Below are positions 28,626 through 37,339 of a DNA stretch of 64,000 nt, in pieces. How positions within the stretch are numbered: the first letter of the stretch is position 1; each line of letters opens with the position of its first letter. The notes under the pieces were generated by a model. That model saw only the letters and a program-made list of their open reading frames with translations. It did not search any database and was not told where the DNA came from. This DNA comes from Affinundibacterium macrobrachii (GTDB lineage Bacteria > Pseudomonadota > Gammaproteobacteria > Burkholderiales > Burkholderiaceae_D): positions 1 to 64,000 of the forward strand of contig NZ_BMYT01000007.1 of assembly GCF_014652415.1 (NCBI RefSeq). Reading direction: 5' to 3'. The translations under genes were made by a program, and so were the position numbers.

Positions 28626-29939
28626 ATGTTCACTTACTATTTTTTTCTCGGTTTGCGTAGTTTGAAACGCAATCCTGCACTGACTGCTTTAATGGTGTTG
28701 ACGCTCGCAATTGGCGTTGCTGCAAGTGTTTCAACACTCACTATTTTGCATGTGATGTCGGGTGATCCGATTCCACAAAAGAGTGATCGGCTATTTACTG
28801 CGATTCTCGATCCGGGGCCAAAGGAAGGTTACACACCGGGTGATGAACCAAATGACCATCAATTTACCTACAAAGACATAAGTAATCTTCTCGAAAGCAA
28901 GCAGGGTGTTCGTCGTGCTGCGATGTATGGAATTGAGGCAACGGCAGAGCCAGCACGTAAAGATCTAGGTGCTATCTCGATGGAAGGCTTAGCGGTAACC
29001 GCAGATACATTTGCCATGTTTGAGATTCCTTTTGTTGCAGGCCAGGGATGGCAAGATTCTGAAGATAAAAGTTCCGCTGATGTGGTAGTCCTGAGTAAGA
29101 AAATGGCAGAGAAGTTTTTTGGCAATTCGAATCCTGTTGGACAAAAACTTCGTCTGTTAAAAGGTGATTTTACGGTGATAGGGGTTAGTGATGATTGGGC
29201 ACCCAAACCTAAATTTTATATATTTAATGGACGTGAAGCTGCGTTTGTAGAAGAGCCTGATTTCATGCTGCCTTTGAGTAACGCGATTCGTCGTGAAACT
29301 GCACACGCCGGTAGTATGGGGTGTACTGGCAGGCAAGATCCGGGTTGGGAAGGGAGATTAAATTCTGAATGTACTTGGTTCCATTTTTGGTTTGAACTGA
29401 AATCTTCAAGTCAACGCGCTGAATTACAGAACTATTTGGACAGTTACGCAGCGGAGCAGTTTAAGTTAGGGCGCTTCCAACGTCAGGCGAAAAACCGCTT
29501 GTTTAACGTGCGTGAATTCTTGGTTGAAATGCAGGTGATAGGAGATGATAGTCGCTTATCGGCCTGGTTGGCATTCGGTTTTCTATTGCTTTGTTTGGTC
29601 AATACTGTTGGTTTGCTGTTGGCGAAGTTTTCCGTGCGCGCTTCAGAGGTCGGTGTCAGGCGCGCATTGGGGGCCTCACGCAAGGAGATATTTACGCAGT
29701 TTTTGATTGAGACCGCGGTGGTCGGTCTGGTGGGCGCATTATTAGGTGTACTACTTGCAGCAGGAGCTTTGCAACTGATTGCTTTGCAATCGAAGGCTTT
29801 GGCTGTAGTCGCACACATGGATTGGGAGATGCTAGGTCTGACTTTTTTCATGTCGGTCAGTGCGGCGATGATCGCTGGCCTGTTGCCCACTTGGCGTGCT
29901 TGTCAGGTGACACCAGCTATCCAACTTAAATCGCAATAA
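28626..29939 (+). CDS. ABC transporter permease, FtsX/MacB type (first)
   Basis: A 437-residue inner-membrane protein. Helix 1 (residues about 17-40, ALTALMVLTLAIGVAASVS) is followed by a large periplasmic MacB-PCD-like domain of about 250 residues. Three C-terminal helices then carry the FtsX signature (ASEVGVRRALGASRKEIFTQ). The periplasmic part holds a Cys-containing insert (MGCTGRQDPGWEGRLNSEC) that may form a disulphide. It is followed by a second, related permease after 17 bp, so the transporter core is probably a heterodimer. Confidence 0.9.
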   Translation: MFTYYFFLGLRSLKRNPALTALMVLTLAIGVAASVSTLTILHVMSGDPIPQKSDRLFTAILDPGPKEGYTPGDEPNDHQFTYKDISNLLESKQGVRRAAMYGIEATAEPARKDLGAISMEGLAVTADTFAMFEIPFVAGQGWQDSEDKSSADVVVLSKKMAEKFFGNSNPVGQKLRLLKGDFTVIGVSDDWAPKPKFYIFNGREAAFVEEPDFMLPLSNAIRRETAHAGSMGCTGRQDPGWEGRLNSECTWFHFWFELKSSSQRAELQNYLDSYAAEQFKLGRFQRQAKNRLFNVREFLVEMQVIGDDSRLSAWLAFGFLLLCLVNTVGLLLAKFSVRASEVGVRRALGASRKEIFTQFLIETAVVGLVGALLGVLLAAGALQLIALQSKALAVVAHMDWEMLGLTFFMSVSAAMIAGLLPTWRACQVTPAIQLKSQ

Positions 29940-29956
29940 AAACGAGAGCAATAATC

Positions 29957-31204
29957 ATGAAAACATTTTTTTCTCTACGTCCGATCTCCTCCGCATTAAT
30001 GCGCAATAAATTGGGACCCGTGTTAGTCGCGTTACAGGTGGCGTTAAGTTTAGCGATACTTGTGAATGCGATTTATATCGTAAATCTACGGCTTGAAGTT
30101 GCAGCGCGTCCCAGCGGCATAGCAGACGAGCAGGAAGTATTTCGCGTGAATATCAGAAATCAGATCTTAGGTGGACATGAAGATCAGGTCGCTCTTCAAA
30201 AGCGCGAAGCAGAAACCATACGTGCGGTGCCAGGTGTGGTTTCAGTTGCTCGTGTCAACTCTATTCCTGTTTCACGTTCGGGAAGTAATACGTCATTGGC
30301 AGTGGATCGAAAACAAGATGTTCCTACGGCAGTAACAGGGATGTTTGTGTCCCCCGACTCTTTAGTAAAAGCTTGGAAATTACGTTTAATCGAAGGACAG
30401 GATTTTCAGGCTTCGGATTTTGGCGAAATCGACCCTAATGTGAGTCGTGACTTTGTGAAAAAAGTGATCGTCAGTAAAGCTTTGGCGCAAAAACTATTTC
30501 CAGGGCAGTCACGTTTTGTAGGAAGGGAGTTTTTCTTTGGTACGGGCAGCAATGCCAATGCAGTAACAATTATTGGTGTAGTTGAAACCCTACAAACTTC
30601 TGGGGCACAAGCAACACAAAATGGTGAGTTTGCCACACTTCTCCCAGCCCGAATCACTGGTCAGATTTGGGATGGCTACTCCGTGCGTGCGGAATCGGGA
30701 CAGCGTGATCGAGTGATGAAAGAGGTCGAAGAAGCCTTGCGTAAAGCTTCGGCGACTCCGGTTTATGTGAAAGCGTCGAGTATGGAAAAATTTCGCGATG
30801 ATCGTTATCGTAGTGAAAAAGGTTTGGCGTGGATGTTGCTCGCAGTAAGCTCGTTATTGGTAGTGGTGACTGCCAGCGGCATCGTCGGTATGAGCACCTT
30901 ATGGGTAGCACAGCGTCGCAAACAGATCGGTATTCGTCGGGCCCTAGGTGCGCGCCGTATCGATATACTGACTTATTTTATCGCAGAAAATTGGTTGATT
31001 ACGACGGGCGGTATTGTGTTTGGTATTGCGTTAGCAATTGGCTTGAATCAGGTATTGGTGGGACAATTCGAGTTGCCGAAACTACCAGTATCTTACCTAG
31101 TTCTGTCACCGTTAGTATTTTGGATATTGGGTGTAATTGCGGTGTACGCACCTGCTTGGCGAGCCGCAAGTATTTCTCCAGCGACAGCGACCCGTGGGGT
31201 ATAG
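29957..31204 (+). CDS. ABC transporter permease, FtsX/MacB type (second)
   Basis: A 415-residue permease with the same plan as its neighbour: N-terminal helix (residues about 19-42), periplasmic domain, and three C-terminal helices with the FtsX motif (RRKQIGIRRALGARRIDILTYF). The two permeases differ in length and sequence, which fits a heterodimeric exporter. The stop codon lies inside an inverted repeat ATAGTGTTT/AAACACTAT (31201-31237), possibly a weak terminator before the regulatory genes. Confidence 0.9.
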   Translation: MKTFFSLRPISSALMRNKLGPVLVALQVALSLAILVNAIYIVNLRLEVAARPSGIADEQEVFRVNIRNQILGGHEDQVALQKREAETIRAVPGVVSVARVNSIPVSRSGSNTSLAVDRKQDVPTAVTGMFVSPDSLVKAWKLRLIEGQDFQASDFGEIDPNVSRDFVKKVIVSKALAQKLFPGQSRFVGREFFFGTGSNANAVTIIGVVETLQTSGAQATQNGEFATLLPARITGQIWDGYSVRAESGQRDRVMKEVEEALRKASATPVYVKASSMEKFRDDRYRSEKGLAWMLLAVSSLLVVVTASGIVGMSTLWVAQRRKQIGIRRALGARRIDILTYFIAENWLITTGGIVFGIALAIGLNQVLVGQFELPKLPVSYLVLSPLVFWILGVIAVYAPAWRAASISPATATRGV

Positions 31205-31262
31205 TGTTTCATTAAGTTTGATGATACAAAACACTATATTTCTACTTGATATTGTTGAACTC

Positions 31263-31331
31263 GTAGGGCGGATGAGACCTGCGTCGATGAAGTACATTGA
31301 TGCTTATCAGCGCAGATTTCACCCGCTTTAC
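31263..31331. repeat. Imperfect inverted repeat, REP/MITE-like
   Basis: Two 21-base arms, 31263-31283 (GTAGGGCGGATGAGACCTGCG) minus its final base for brevity and 31311-31331, are complementary except for transitions, with a 27-base spacer. The left arm resembles the GTAGGGCGGAT palindromic sequences scattered in many proteobacterial genomes. It lies in the 199-bp gap between the second permease and the regulator gene. Confidence 0.5.
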
Positions 31332-31403
31332 ATATTGGACATGTAACTTAAAAGTGCGTAAGTGAAATGGCCAGGTTTTTAATCCTTTTTTGACGTGAAT
31401 CTC

Positions 31404-32741
31404 ATGCCTACCGTTCTGATTATCGACGACAACCCTAGTATCGCTATTGCCTTAGATGTTTTACTGTCTTTGCACGATATTCGAAGCATACAAGTGCAGT
31501 CGCCAGAACAGGGCCTCGCTGTATTGCAAAAGCAAGCGGTTGATTTGGTGATTCAGGATATGAATTTTACGCAGGACACTACTTCGGGCGAAGAGGGTAT
31601 TACTTTGTTCAAACAAATTCGTGCTGCACATCCTGATTTGCCAGTCATACTGTTAACTGCGTGGACGCACTTAGATGCTGCGGTTGATCTGATTAAGGCG
31701 GGCGCAGCGGACTATTTGGCGAAGCCTTGGAGTGATCAAAAGTTGATCGCTACTGTGAAAAACTTGATTGAGCTTGGGCAAAGTAATCGTAGTTTGCAGC
31801 ATAAGATACAGAAAGAGCGTAAGCACAAACGTGAGTTAGAAACGCAGTACGATTTGCGCGATTATGTTTGGGCTGATGCTGCGACAGAGAGTGTGTTACG
31901 CATCGCTTGCCAAGTGGCGAAATCGGATGTGTCGGTATTGATCACAGGACCTAATGGTGCGGGTAAAGAGCGCATCGCTGAAATTATTCAAGCAAATTCA
32001 AAGGTAAAAGATGGCCCTTTTGTTGTCTTGAATTGTGGTGCGATTCCTTCCGAACTGATTGAAGCGGAGCTGTTCGGTGCGGAGGCAGGAGCTTATACCG
32101 GCGCTAGTAAAGCGCGTGAAGGAAAGTTCGAAGCTGCTGATGGCGGCACTTTATTTCTTGATGAAATTGGTAATTTGCCGCTTGCAGGCCAGGTTAAGTT
32201 ATTGCGTGTGTTAGAGACTGGTCGTTTTGAACGCTTGGGTTCGAATCGAGAACGACAAGTCAAAGTACGGGTTTTGAGTGCGACCAATGCGGATTTGCCA
32301 GCGATGATACGCACTGGACAGTTTCGCGAAGACTTGTTTTATCGTTTAAACGTTATCCAGTTAAATTTGCCAGCCTTGGCGGATCGCCCAGACGATATTT
32401 TGCCAATTGCAAATCAATTTCTTGAAGCGGGAAAGACTTTGAGTACCGCTGCGCAGTCGAGTTTGCTTGCGCATCCGTGGCCAGGTAATGTACGTGAGTT
32501 GAAAAACGTGATGCAAAGAGCGTGTCTGTTAGCGAGTGGTGACGAAATACAGGTACAGGATTTAGGTCTGCCTGCGGCAAGTTTTGTGTCACCCGCAAAC
32601 GATGTGGAACCAGATCGTGAAGCGATAGAAGCCGCTCTGAGCAAAGCAAAAGGTGTGGTGGCACAAGCTGCCGCCGAGTTAGGCTTAAGTCGGCAAGCGC
32701 TTTATCGTCGTATGGAACGATTGCAGATTTCTCGCCCCTGA
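31404..32741 (+). CDS. Sigma-54-dependent response regulator (NtrC family)
   Basis: A 445-residue activator. The receiver domain has phosphorylation site Asp52 (VIQDMNF) and Lys107. The AAA+ domain has a variant Walker A, GPNGAGKE, at 182-189 and the sigma-54 contact loop GAYTGA at 229-234 (Tyr replaces the usual Phe). FLDEIGNLPL gives Walker B. The C-terminal Fis-type helix-turn-helix is VVAQAAAELGLSRQALYRRM. The ATG at 31404 is preferred over GTG 31395. It is expected to bind the nested dyad upstream of the efflux operon and to be activated by the kinase that follows. Confidence 0.93.
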   Translation: MPTVLIIDDNPSIAIALDVLLSLHDIRSIQVQSPEQGLAVLQKQAVDLVIQDMNFTQDTTSGEEGITLFKQIRAAHPDLPVILLTAWTHLDAAVDLIKAGAADYLAKPWSDQKLIATVKNLIELGQSNRSLQHKIQKERKHKRELETQYDLRDYVWADAATESVLRIACQVAKSDVSVLITGPNGAGKERIAEIIQANSKVKDGPFVVLNCGAIPSELIEAELFGAEAGAYTGASKAREGKFEAADGGTLFLDEIGNLPLAGQVKLLRVLETGRFERLGSNRERQVKVRVLSATNADLPAMIRTGQFREDLFYRLNVIQLNLPALADRPDDILPIANQFLEAGKTLSTAAQSSLLAHPWPGNVRELKNVMQRACLLASGDEIQVQDLGLPAASFVSPANDVEPDREAIEAALSKAKGVVAQAAAELGLSRQALYRRMERLQISRP

Positions 32742-32878
32742 TTCCTTGCCGCTAATAATTCTGATTTGTTAGCGCTCAGTATTGTGCTGAAGAATATGTT
32801 CACTCTGTAAGCGCGGCTGTTTAGTTGAGTAATCGCAGATGACAGCGCATAATTTGCTTTCTTTTTTGCCCTCATCAA

Positions 32879-34288
32879 ATGAATTTACCGCCATTCAATA
32901 AAACGGCTACGCAAACCAAATCTGCGCCAACCAGCCTTGTGCGTGGCTGGCGTTTTTCTTTGGCCGCACGTTTATCGGTCTTAGTGATTGCGATTGGTGT
33001 TGCTAGCACAGGTTTGGTGCTGGGCTTGATCACGATGTTTCCAAACGATATTAGCTTAGTCGTTGGGATTTGTTTGTTGCTACTGATCCCGGTGTCGATA
33101 AGTCTGGTACGAGCGCAATTGCGTCCTATGTTAGCTCTATTTCGTGCAATGAGTGGCACCGTGATTAGCTATCAAGATCGTGACTTCTCGTTTGGTCTGC
33201 ATTGGCAGCGGAATGATGAGCTAGCTGATTTGGTTGATGCACACAATGAACTTGGCAGCGTGCTGCGTGAGCAACGATTGGATTTGGTGCAGCGAGAATT
33301 ATTATTAGACAGCATGTTGCAAAATACGCCGGTTGCGATGGTTTTGTTGGGGCAACGAGGACATATCGTTTTCGGAAATATTACGGCGCGACAATTGCTT
33401 AATCAAGGCAAGAAATTAGAGGGAAATAGTCTAGAAACGATACTACAACAAGTATCGCCATCCTTGCGTGAGGCGATGGCACAGGGCGGTGATGGATTAT
33501 TTACGGTCAGCGCGCAGACCGATGCACAAGGCGCGGCCTTGCGTACGGACGCCGAAGAAGATGAAATTTATCATCTATCACGACGTCATTTTATTTTGAA
33601 CGGTATTGAGCACGAGCTACTTTTAATTCGTCACTTAACGGTAGAGCTGCGTCGGCAAGAAGTGCAAACTTGGAAGAAAGTTATTCGTGTTATTAGTCAC
33701 GAGTTAAATAATTCTTTAGCACCGGTCGCATCACTTGCTAATTCCGCTGGGGCTTTGATTGAACGTGGTCAGTATGAACGTTTGCCGCAGATTATGAAGA
33801 CGATAGAGGAGCGCGCCCAGCACTTGGAGAGTTTTATTCATGGCTATGCACGTTTCGCTAAATTGCCAACGCCACGATTAGAAAGCGCGTATTGGCCTGA
33901 GTTTATACAGCGTTTGCAATCGCAACTACCGTTTCGCGTGGTAGGCGAGTTACCGCAGATGATTGCGCATTTTGATCACGCGCAGCTTGAACAAGCCTTA
34001 CTTAATTTGTTAAAGAATGCGATCGAATCAGGATCGCCTGCCGACGGTGTGACGCTAGAAATAAAGAGCATCGTTGACGGTGTCCGTATCGAAGTTGGTG
34101 ATCGAGGTGTAGGGATGAGCGATACGGTGATGTCAAATGCCTTAGTGCCTTTTTACTCGACCAAACGTAACGGCACTGGTTTGGGACTCGCGCTAGCGAG
34201 AGAAATCATCGAAGCGCATGGCGGGCGCATTAGTCTAAATAATCGTGAAGGCGGCGGTTTAGCGGTTAGTCTAATTTTGCCGCATTGA
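32879..34288 (+). CDS. Sensor histidine kinase, NtrY-like
   Basis: A 469-residue membrane kinase. Two closely spaced helices (residues about 29-52 and 57-77) leave almost no periplasmic loop, so sensing is probably within or near the membrane. A HAMP-like segment and a PAS-like region (about 140-250) precede the phospho-acceptor His274 in VISHELNNSLAPV. The ATPase motifs are LLNLLKNAIES, GDRGVGM and GTGLGLALAREI. It follows the sigma-54 regulator by 137 bp and is its likely partner. No periplasmic ligand domain is seen. Confidence 0.9.
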   Translation: MNLPPFNKTATQTKSAPTSLVRGWRFSLAARLSVLVIAIGVASTGLVLGLITMFPNDISLVVGICLLLLIPVSISLVRAQLRPMLALFRAMSGTVISYQDRDFSFGLHWQRNDELADLVDAHNELGSVLREQRLDLVQRELLLDSMLQNTPVAMVLLGQRGHIVFGNITARQLLNQGKKLEGNSLETILQQVSPSLREAMAQGGDGLFTVSAQTDAQGAALRTDAEEDEIYHLSRRHFILNGIEHELLLIRHLTVELRRQEVQTWKKVIRVISHELNNSLAPVASLANSAGALIERGQYERLPQIMKTIEERAQHLESFIHGYARFAKLPTPRLESAYWPEFIQRLQSQLPFRVVGELPQMIAHFDHAQLEQALLNLLKNAIESGSPADGVTLEIKSIVDGVRIEVGDRGVGMSDTVMSNALVPFYSTKRNGTGLGLALAREIIEAHGGRISLNNREGGGLAVSLILPH

Positions 34289-34451
34289 ACACATTTTACG
34301 CTGTTAGCACTGAATGCTTGCGTCCGACGGACCAAGCTAATGAATCTACAAATCTATTGCTTAAAATACCCCGAAGCGAATAAGGGGCATGCACGCGCAA
34401 TTAGAAAATTCGCGTATCCTTGCAGTTTCTTTGATCTCTTGAATAAAAATT

Positions 34452-35003
34452 ATGGGAAACAGACTTTCAAAAATCGCGACGCGAACTGGTGATGCTGGTA
34501 CAACTGGTTTAGGTGACGGCAGCCGTATTGATAAGGATGCATTGCGTGTACATGCAATGGGCGACGTGGATGAATTAAATTCTCACATCGGCGCTTTGAT
34601 TTGTGAAGACATTCCCGAGACGATGAAGCAAGAATTATTTTCGATTCAACATGATCTGTTTGATATGGGTGGCGAGCTGTGTATTCCTGGCTACACCATG
34701 ATTACCGAGACCCAGGTGTTGCGCTTGGATTCCTTGCTTGCTAAATACAATGCCGATTTGCCACCACTAAAGGATTTTATTTTGCCAGGTGGTTCGCGTG
34801 CGGCCTCGATAGCGCATGTTTGCCGTACCGTTTGTCGCCGCGCAGAACGTGCGATTGTCAGTGTTGGCAAAGCTGAGCAGATCAATGAAGCACCGCGTCA
34901 ATATATGAACCGTTTATCGGATTTGTTGTTTGTCCTATCACGCGTGTTAAATCGCTATGCTGGCGGCAACGATATCTTGTGGGAAAAAGAGCGTCAACGC
35001 TAG
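34452..35003 (+). CDS. Cob(I)yrinic acid a,c-diamide adenosyltransferase, PduO type
   Basis: A 183-residue trimeric enzyme that adds the 5'-deoxyadenosyl group of ATP to cob(I)alamin to give adenosylcobalamin. The N-terminal ATP loop RTGDAGTTGLGDGSRIDKD, the VDELNSHIG helix and the C-terminal RTVCRRAERAIV active-site helix are all present. The length fits the family. A short hairpin (ACCCC/GGGG) lies upstream, but I see no cobalamin riboswitch B12 box. No B12-dependent enzyme is in the window. Confidence 0.93.
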   Translation: MGNRLSKIATRTGDAGTTGLGDGSRIDKDALRVHAMGDVDELNSHIGALICEDIPETMKQELFSIQHDLFDMGGELCIPGYTMITETQVLRLDSLLAKYNADLPPLKDFILPGGSRAASIAHVCRTVCRRAERAIVSVGKAEQINEAPRQYMNRLSDLLFVLSRVLNRYAGGNDILWEKERQR

Positions 35004-35079
35004 TTTAATTTTGCTGCCTGTTTTATGATGACCATGTAATTCTGATGCACATCGTAGTAATGCTAAGTGGAGGTCAATC

Positions 35080-35658
35080 ATGCCAAAATGGTTAGAGCAG
35101 GCAGCTAAAAATGACTTAGAAATCTTGGAAGATGGTCAGTGCCAACTATGTGGCTCGGACACTTTGCACGGCATTACCGAATGTGTTGCGACTGCCGGAA
35201 AAATCACGCATAAGATTAGCCAAGAAAAAGGCATACAACACATGACAATTTTTTTGTGTGTTGATGCGCACGCCTTGCAACACACCTTAATCCACGGTCG
35301 TTGGAATAATCACTTTCACCTTACTCGCTTGCATCTGATACTACGTCATCAAGTTCAATGGACTTATGATTTGACTACGGTATTAAATGAAGTCTTAGAC
35401 GCGTATAAATTGAAGCACGCTGACGAACGTATTATCGATCCAGATCAAGCGCATCGTTCGACAATTACCGTGATTGACGTTGATGCCAGTCATGACGAAG
35501 ATGAGTATGTGCGTTTAGTATGGCAGTGGGCTGAGCAAGTTTATACTTCTTTTGCTGATAGCCACCCAATCGCTCAAAGTCTGGCTGAATTGTTTTTGCA
35601 GAAATGTGAAGCTATAAGTAAGGACAGTCAGCAAACTGTGGATGAAGAAAGTGAATAA
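35080..35658 (+). CDS. Cysteine-containing hypothetical protein, possibly DUF5946-like
   Basis: A 192-residue soluble protein with a probable zinc-type Cys cluster near the N terminus (CQLCGSDTLHGITEC, residues about 21-35). A middle segment CVDAHALQHTLIHGRWNNHF recalls the DUF5946 group, whose members carry an N-terminal CxxC and a DAYAVQH-like motif; this match is from memory and uncertain. The C-terminal third is acidic. AAGTGGAGG precedes the ATG. It lies 76 bp after the adenosyltransferase, so the two could be co-transcribed. No function can be stated. Confidence 0.65.
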   Translation: MPKWLEQAAKNDLEILEDGQCQLCGSDTLHGITECVATAGKITHKISQEKGIQHMTIFLCVDAHALQHTLIHGRWNNHFHLTRLHLILRHQVQWTYDLTTVLNEVLDAYKLKHADERIIDPDQAHRSTITVIDVDASHDEDEYVRLVWQWAEQVYTSFADSHPIAQSLAELFLQKCEAISKDSQQTVDEESE

Positions 35659-35848
35659 AGTGCGCACAAAGATGATGCGGCGTTCTTTGTCGATTTTACC
35701 GTGCTTATTTATCTGGTGTCTGTTATCAAACTAGTGAGTTAACGAATTAGCGAGTTAACCCAGTTGAATTGTCGTTCCTCTTTGGATTTGTCGCCGTCTC
35801 AAATTCTTAATTTAATTCTCATCCTCATTCTCTTAAGTATTGGTATTC

Positions 35849-37210
35849 ATGCGTTTTTTTAAACCACGTAGTTCCTTTCTTGATCTGCCTGCGGTAAATT
35901 TAACTGCGCAGGCGATTCAAATTCTTCATACAGCAGCCGAATTTAAGTCTTGTTTGCTACAGCAGATTGCCGAAGCAAAGTCGCATATCTATTTATGTAG
36001 TCTGTATTTGCAACATGATGAGGCGGGGCAGCAAATAATCGATGCCTTATATGCGGCTAAACAAGCCAATCCCGCATTAGAGATTGTGGTGTTTGTGGAT
36101 TGGCATCGTGCACAGCGCGGTTTAATTGGCGAGCAAAAAATCCCAGGAAAAGTTGCTGGTAATGCCGCTTGGTATCAAGCGCAAAGCGCATTGCATGATG
36201 CAGCTATTCCGGTTTTTGGCGTGCCGATTCAAACCCGTGAGTTGTTTGGTGTATTGCACTTGAAAGGCTACGTCATTGATGATTGCGTGATCTATAGCGG
36301 CGCCAGTATCAATAATGTGTATTTGCAGCAGTTCGATAAATATCGGTATGATCGCTATTGGGTGATTCAACAAGCCAGCCTCGCACAAAGTATGTTGGCG
36401 TGGATGCGTCGATATTTTCTAGAGACTGGTGCGGTACATCGCTTAGATCAAACGAGCTTGCCTGCAACACGTGAGATCGGTTCTGAGATTCGACAATTGC
36501 GCGAGCAATTGAAATCGGCAGTTTATGAATTGCCGAGTAGGCTTACAGTCGGTACAGCACAACAACTCACGGTAACTAACTTAGTTGGGCTTGGTAAGAA
36601 CAATTTTCTGAATCGTCAGATTTGTAATTTACTGGCAGCAGCAAAATCTGAGATTTGTATATGTACTCCCTACTTTAACTTCCCAATTGCTATCACGCGC
36701 GAGGTCAATCGTGCGCTGAAACGTGGTGTCAAAGTGCGCATTATTGTTGCTGATAAAACAGCCAATGATTTCTATATCCCGCCTGAGCAAGCATATAAGG
36801 CGATTGGCTGTCTGCCGTATTTGTATGAGATGAACTTGCGTCGATTCGCTAAAAAGCATCAAGCGGATGTAGATGCGAATCGCTTGCAGATACTTTTGTG
36901 GAAAGACGGTGAAAATACCTATCACCTAAAAGGCTTATGGATTGATGCGCTATACACTTTGGTGACGGGGAATAATCTCAATCCCCGTGCGTTCCGATTA
37001 GATTTGGAAAATGCATTGTTGTTTACCGATCCGCAAGCAGAACTACTGCCACAACGCGAAGCGGAAATGACAAGCATCATGCGACATACGAGTCCGGTAC
37101 AACATTATCGTGACTTAGAGAAGTTGGCTGATTATCCACCGAAAGTCCGCCAACTATTAGCACGGCTAAGTCGGGTGCGTTTAGATCGATTGGCTTACCG
37201 CGTTTTATAG
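35849..37210 (+). CDS. pssA: CDP-diacylglycerol--serine O-phosphatidyltransferase, PLD type
   Basis: A 453-residue enzyme that makes phosphatidylserine, the precursor of phosphatidylethanolamine. It belongs to the phospholipase D superfamily, with two HKD motifs: HLKGYVIDDCVIYSGASINN at about residues 138-157 and HLKGLWIDALYTLVTGNNLN near 358-377. It follows E. coli PssA along its whole length (451 residues there), including FVDWHRAQRG, DKYRYDRYW, TANDFYIPPEQ and the end RLSRVRLDRL. The ATG at 35849 gives MRFFKP; the frame opens at a TTG three codons earlier. It stands alone. Confidence 0.92.
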   Translation: MRFFKPRSSFLDLPAVNLTAQAIQILHTAAEFKSCLLQQIAEAKSHIYLCSLYLQHDEAGQQIIDALYAAKQANPALEIVVFVDWHRAQRGLIGEQKIPGKVAGNAAWYQAQSALHDAAIPVFGVPIQTRELFGVLHLKGYVIDDCVIYSGASINNVYLQQFDKYRYDRYWVIQQASLAQSMLAWMRRYFLETGAVHRLDQTSLPATREIGSEIRQLREQLKSAVYELPSRLTVGTAQQLTVTNLVGLGKNNFLNRQICNLLAAAKSEICICTPYFNFPIAITREVNRALKRGVKVRIIVADKTANDFYIPPEQAYKAIGCLPYLYEMNLRRFAKKHQADVDANRLQILLWKDGENTYHLKGLWIDALYTLVTGNNLNPRAFRLDLENALLFTDPQAELLPQREAEMTSIMRHTSPVQHYRDLEKLADYPPKVRQLLARLSRVRLDRLAYRVL

Positions 37211-37339
37211 CAGTAAGGGCTTATGACGCGAATGTTCAAAATGGAAGCGGTCTTCATTACGATGACTTCACTGCGGCTGTAGCGCTACCTATGCGCCACA
37301 GCCGAGTTTGCGGCACTATTCAATAAACTGAATTCAGCA

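Noticed and set aside
34289-34451. Cobalamin riboswitch before the PduO-type gene
   Set aside because: No B12 box sequence and too short a leader; only a small ACCCC/GGGG hairpin is seen.
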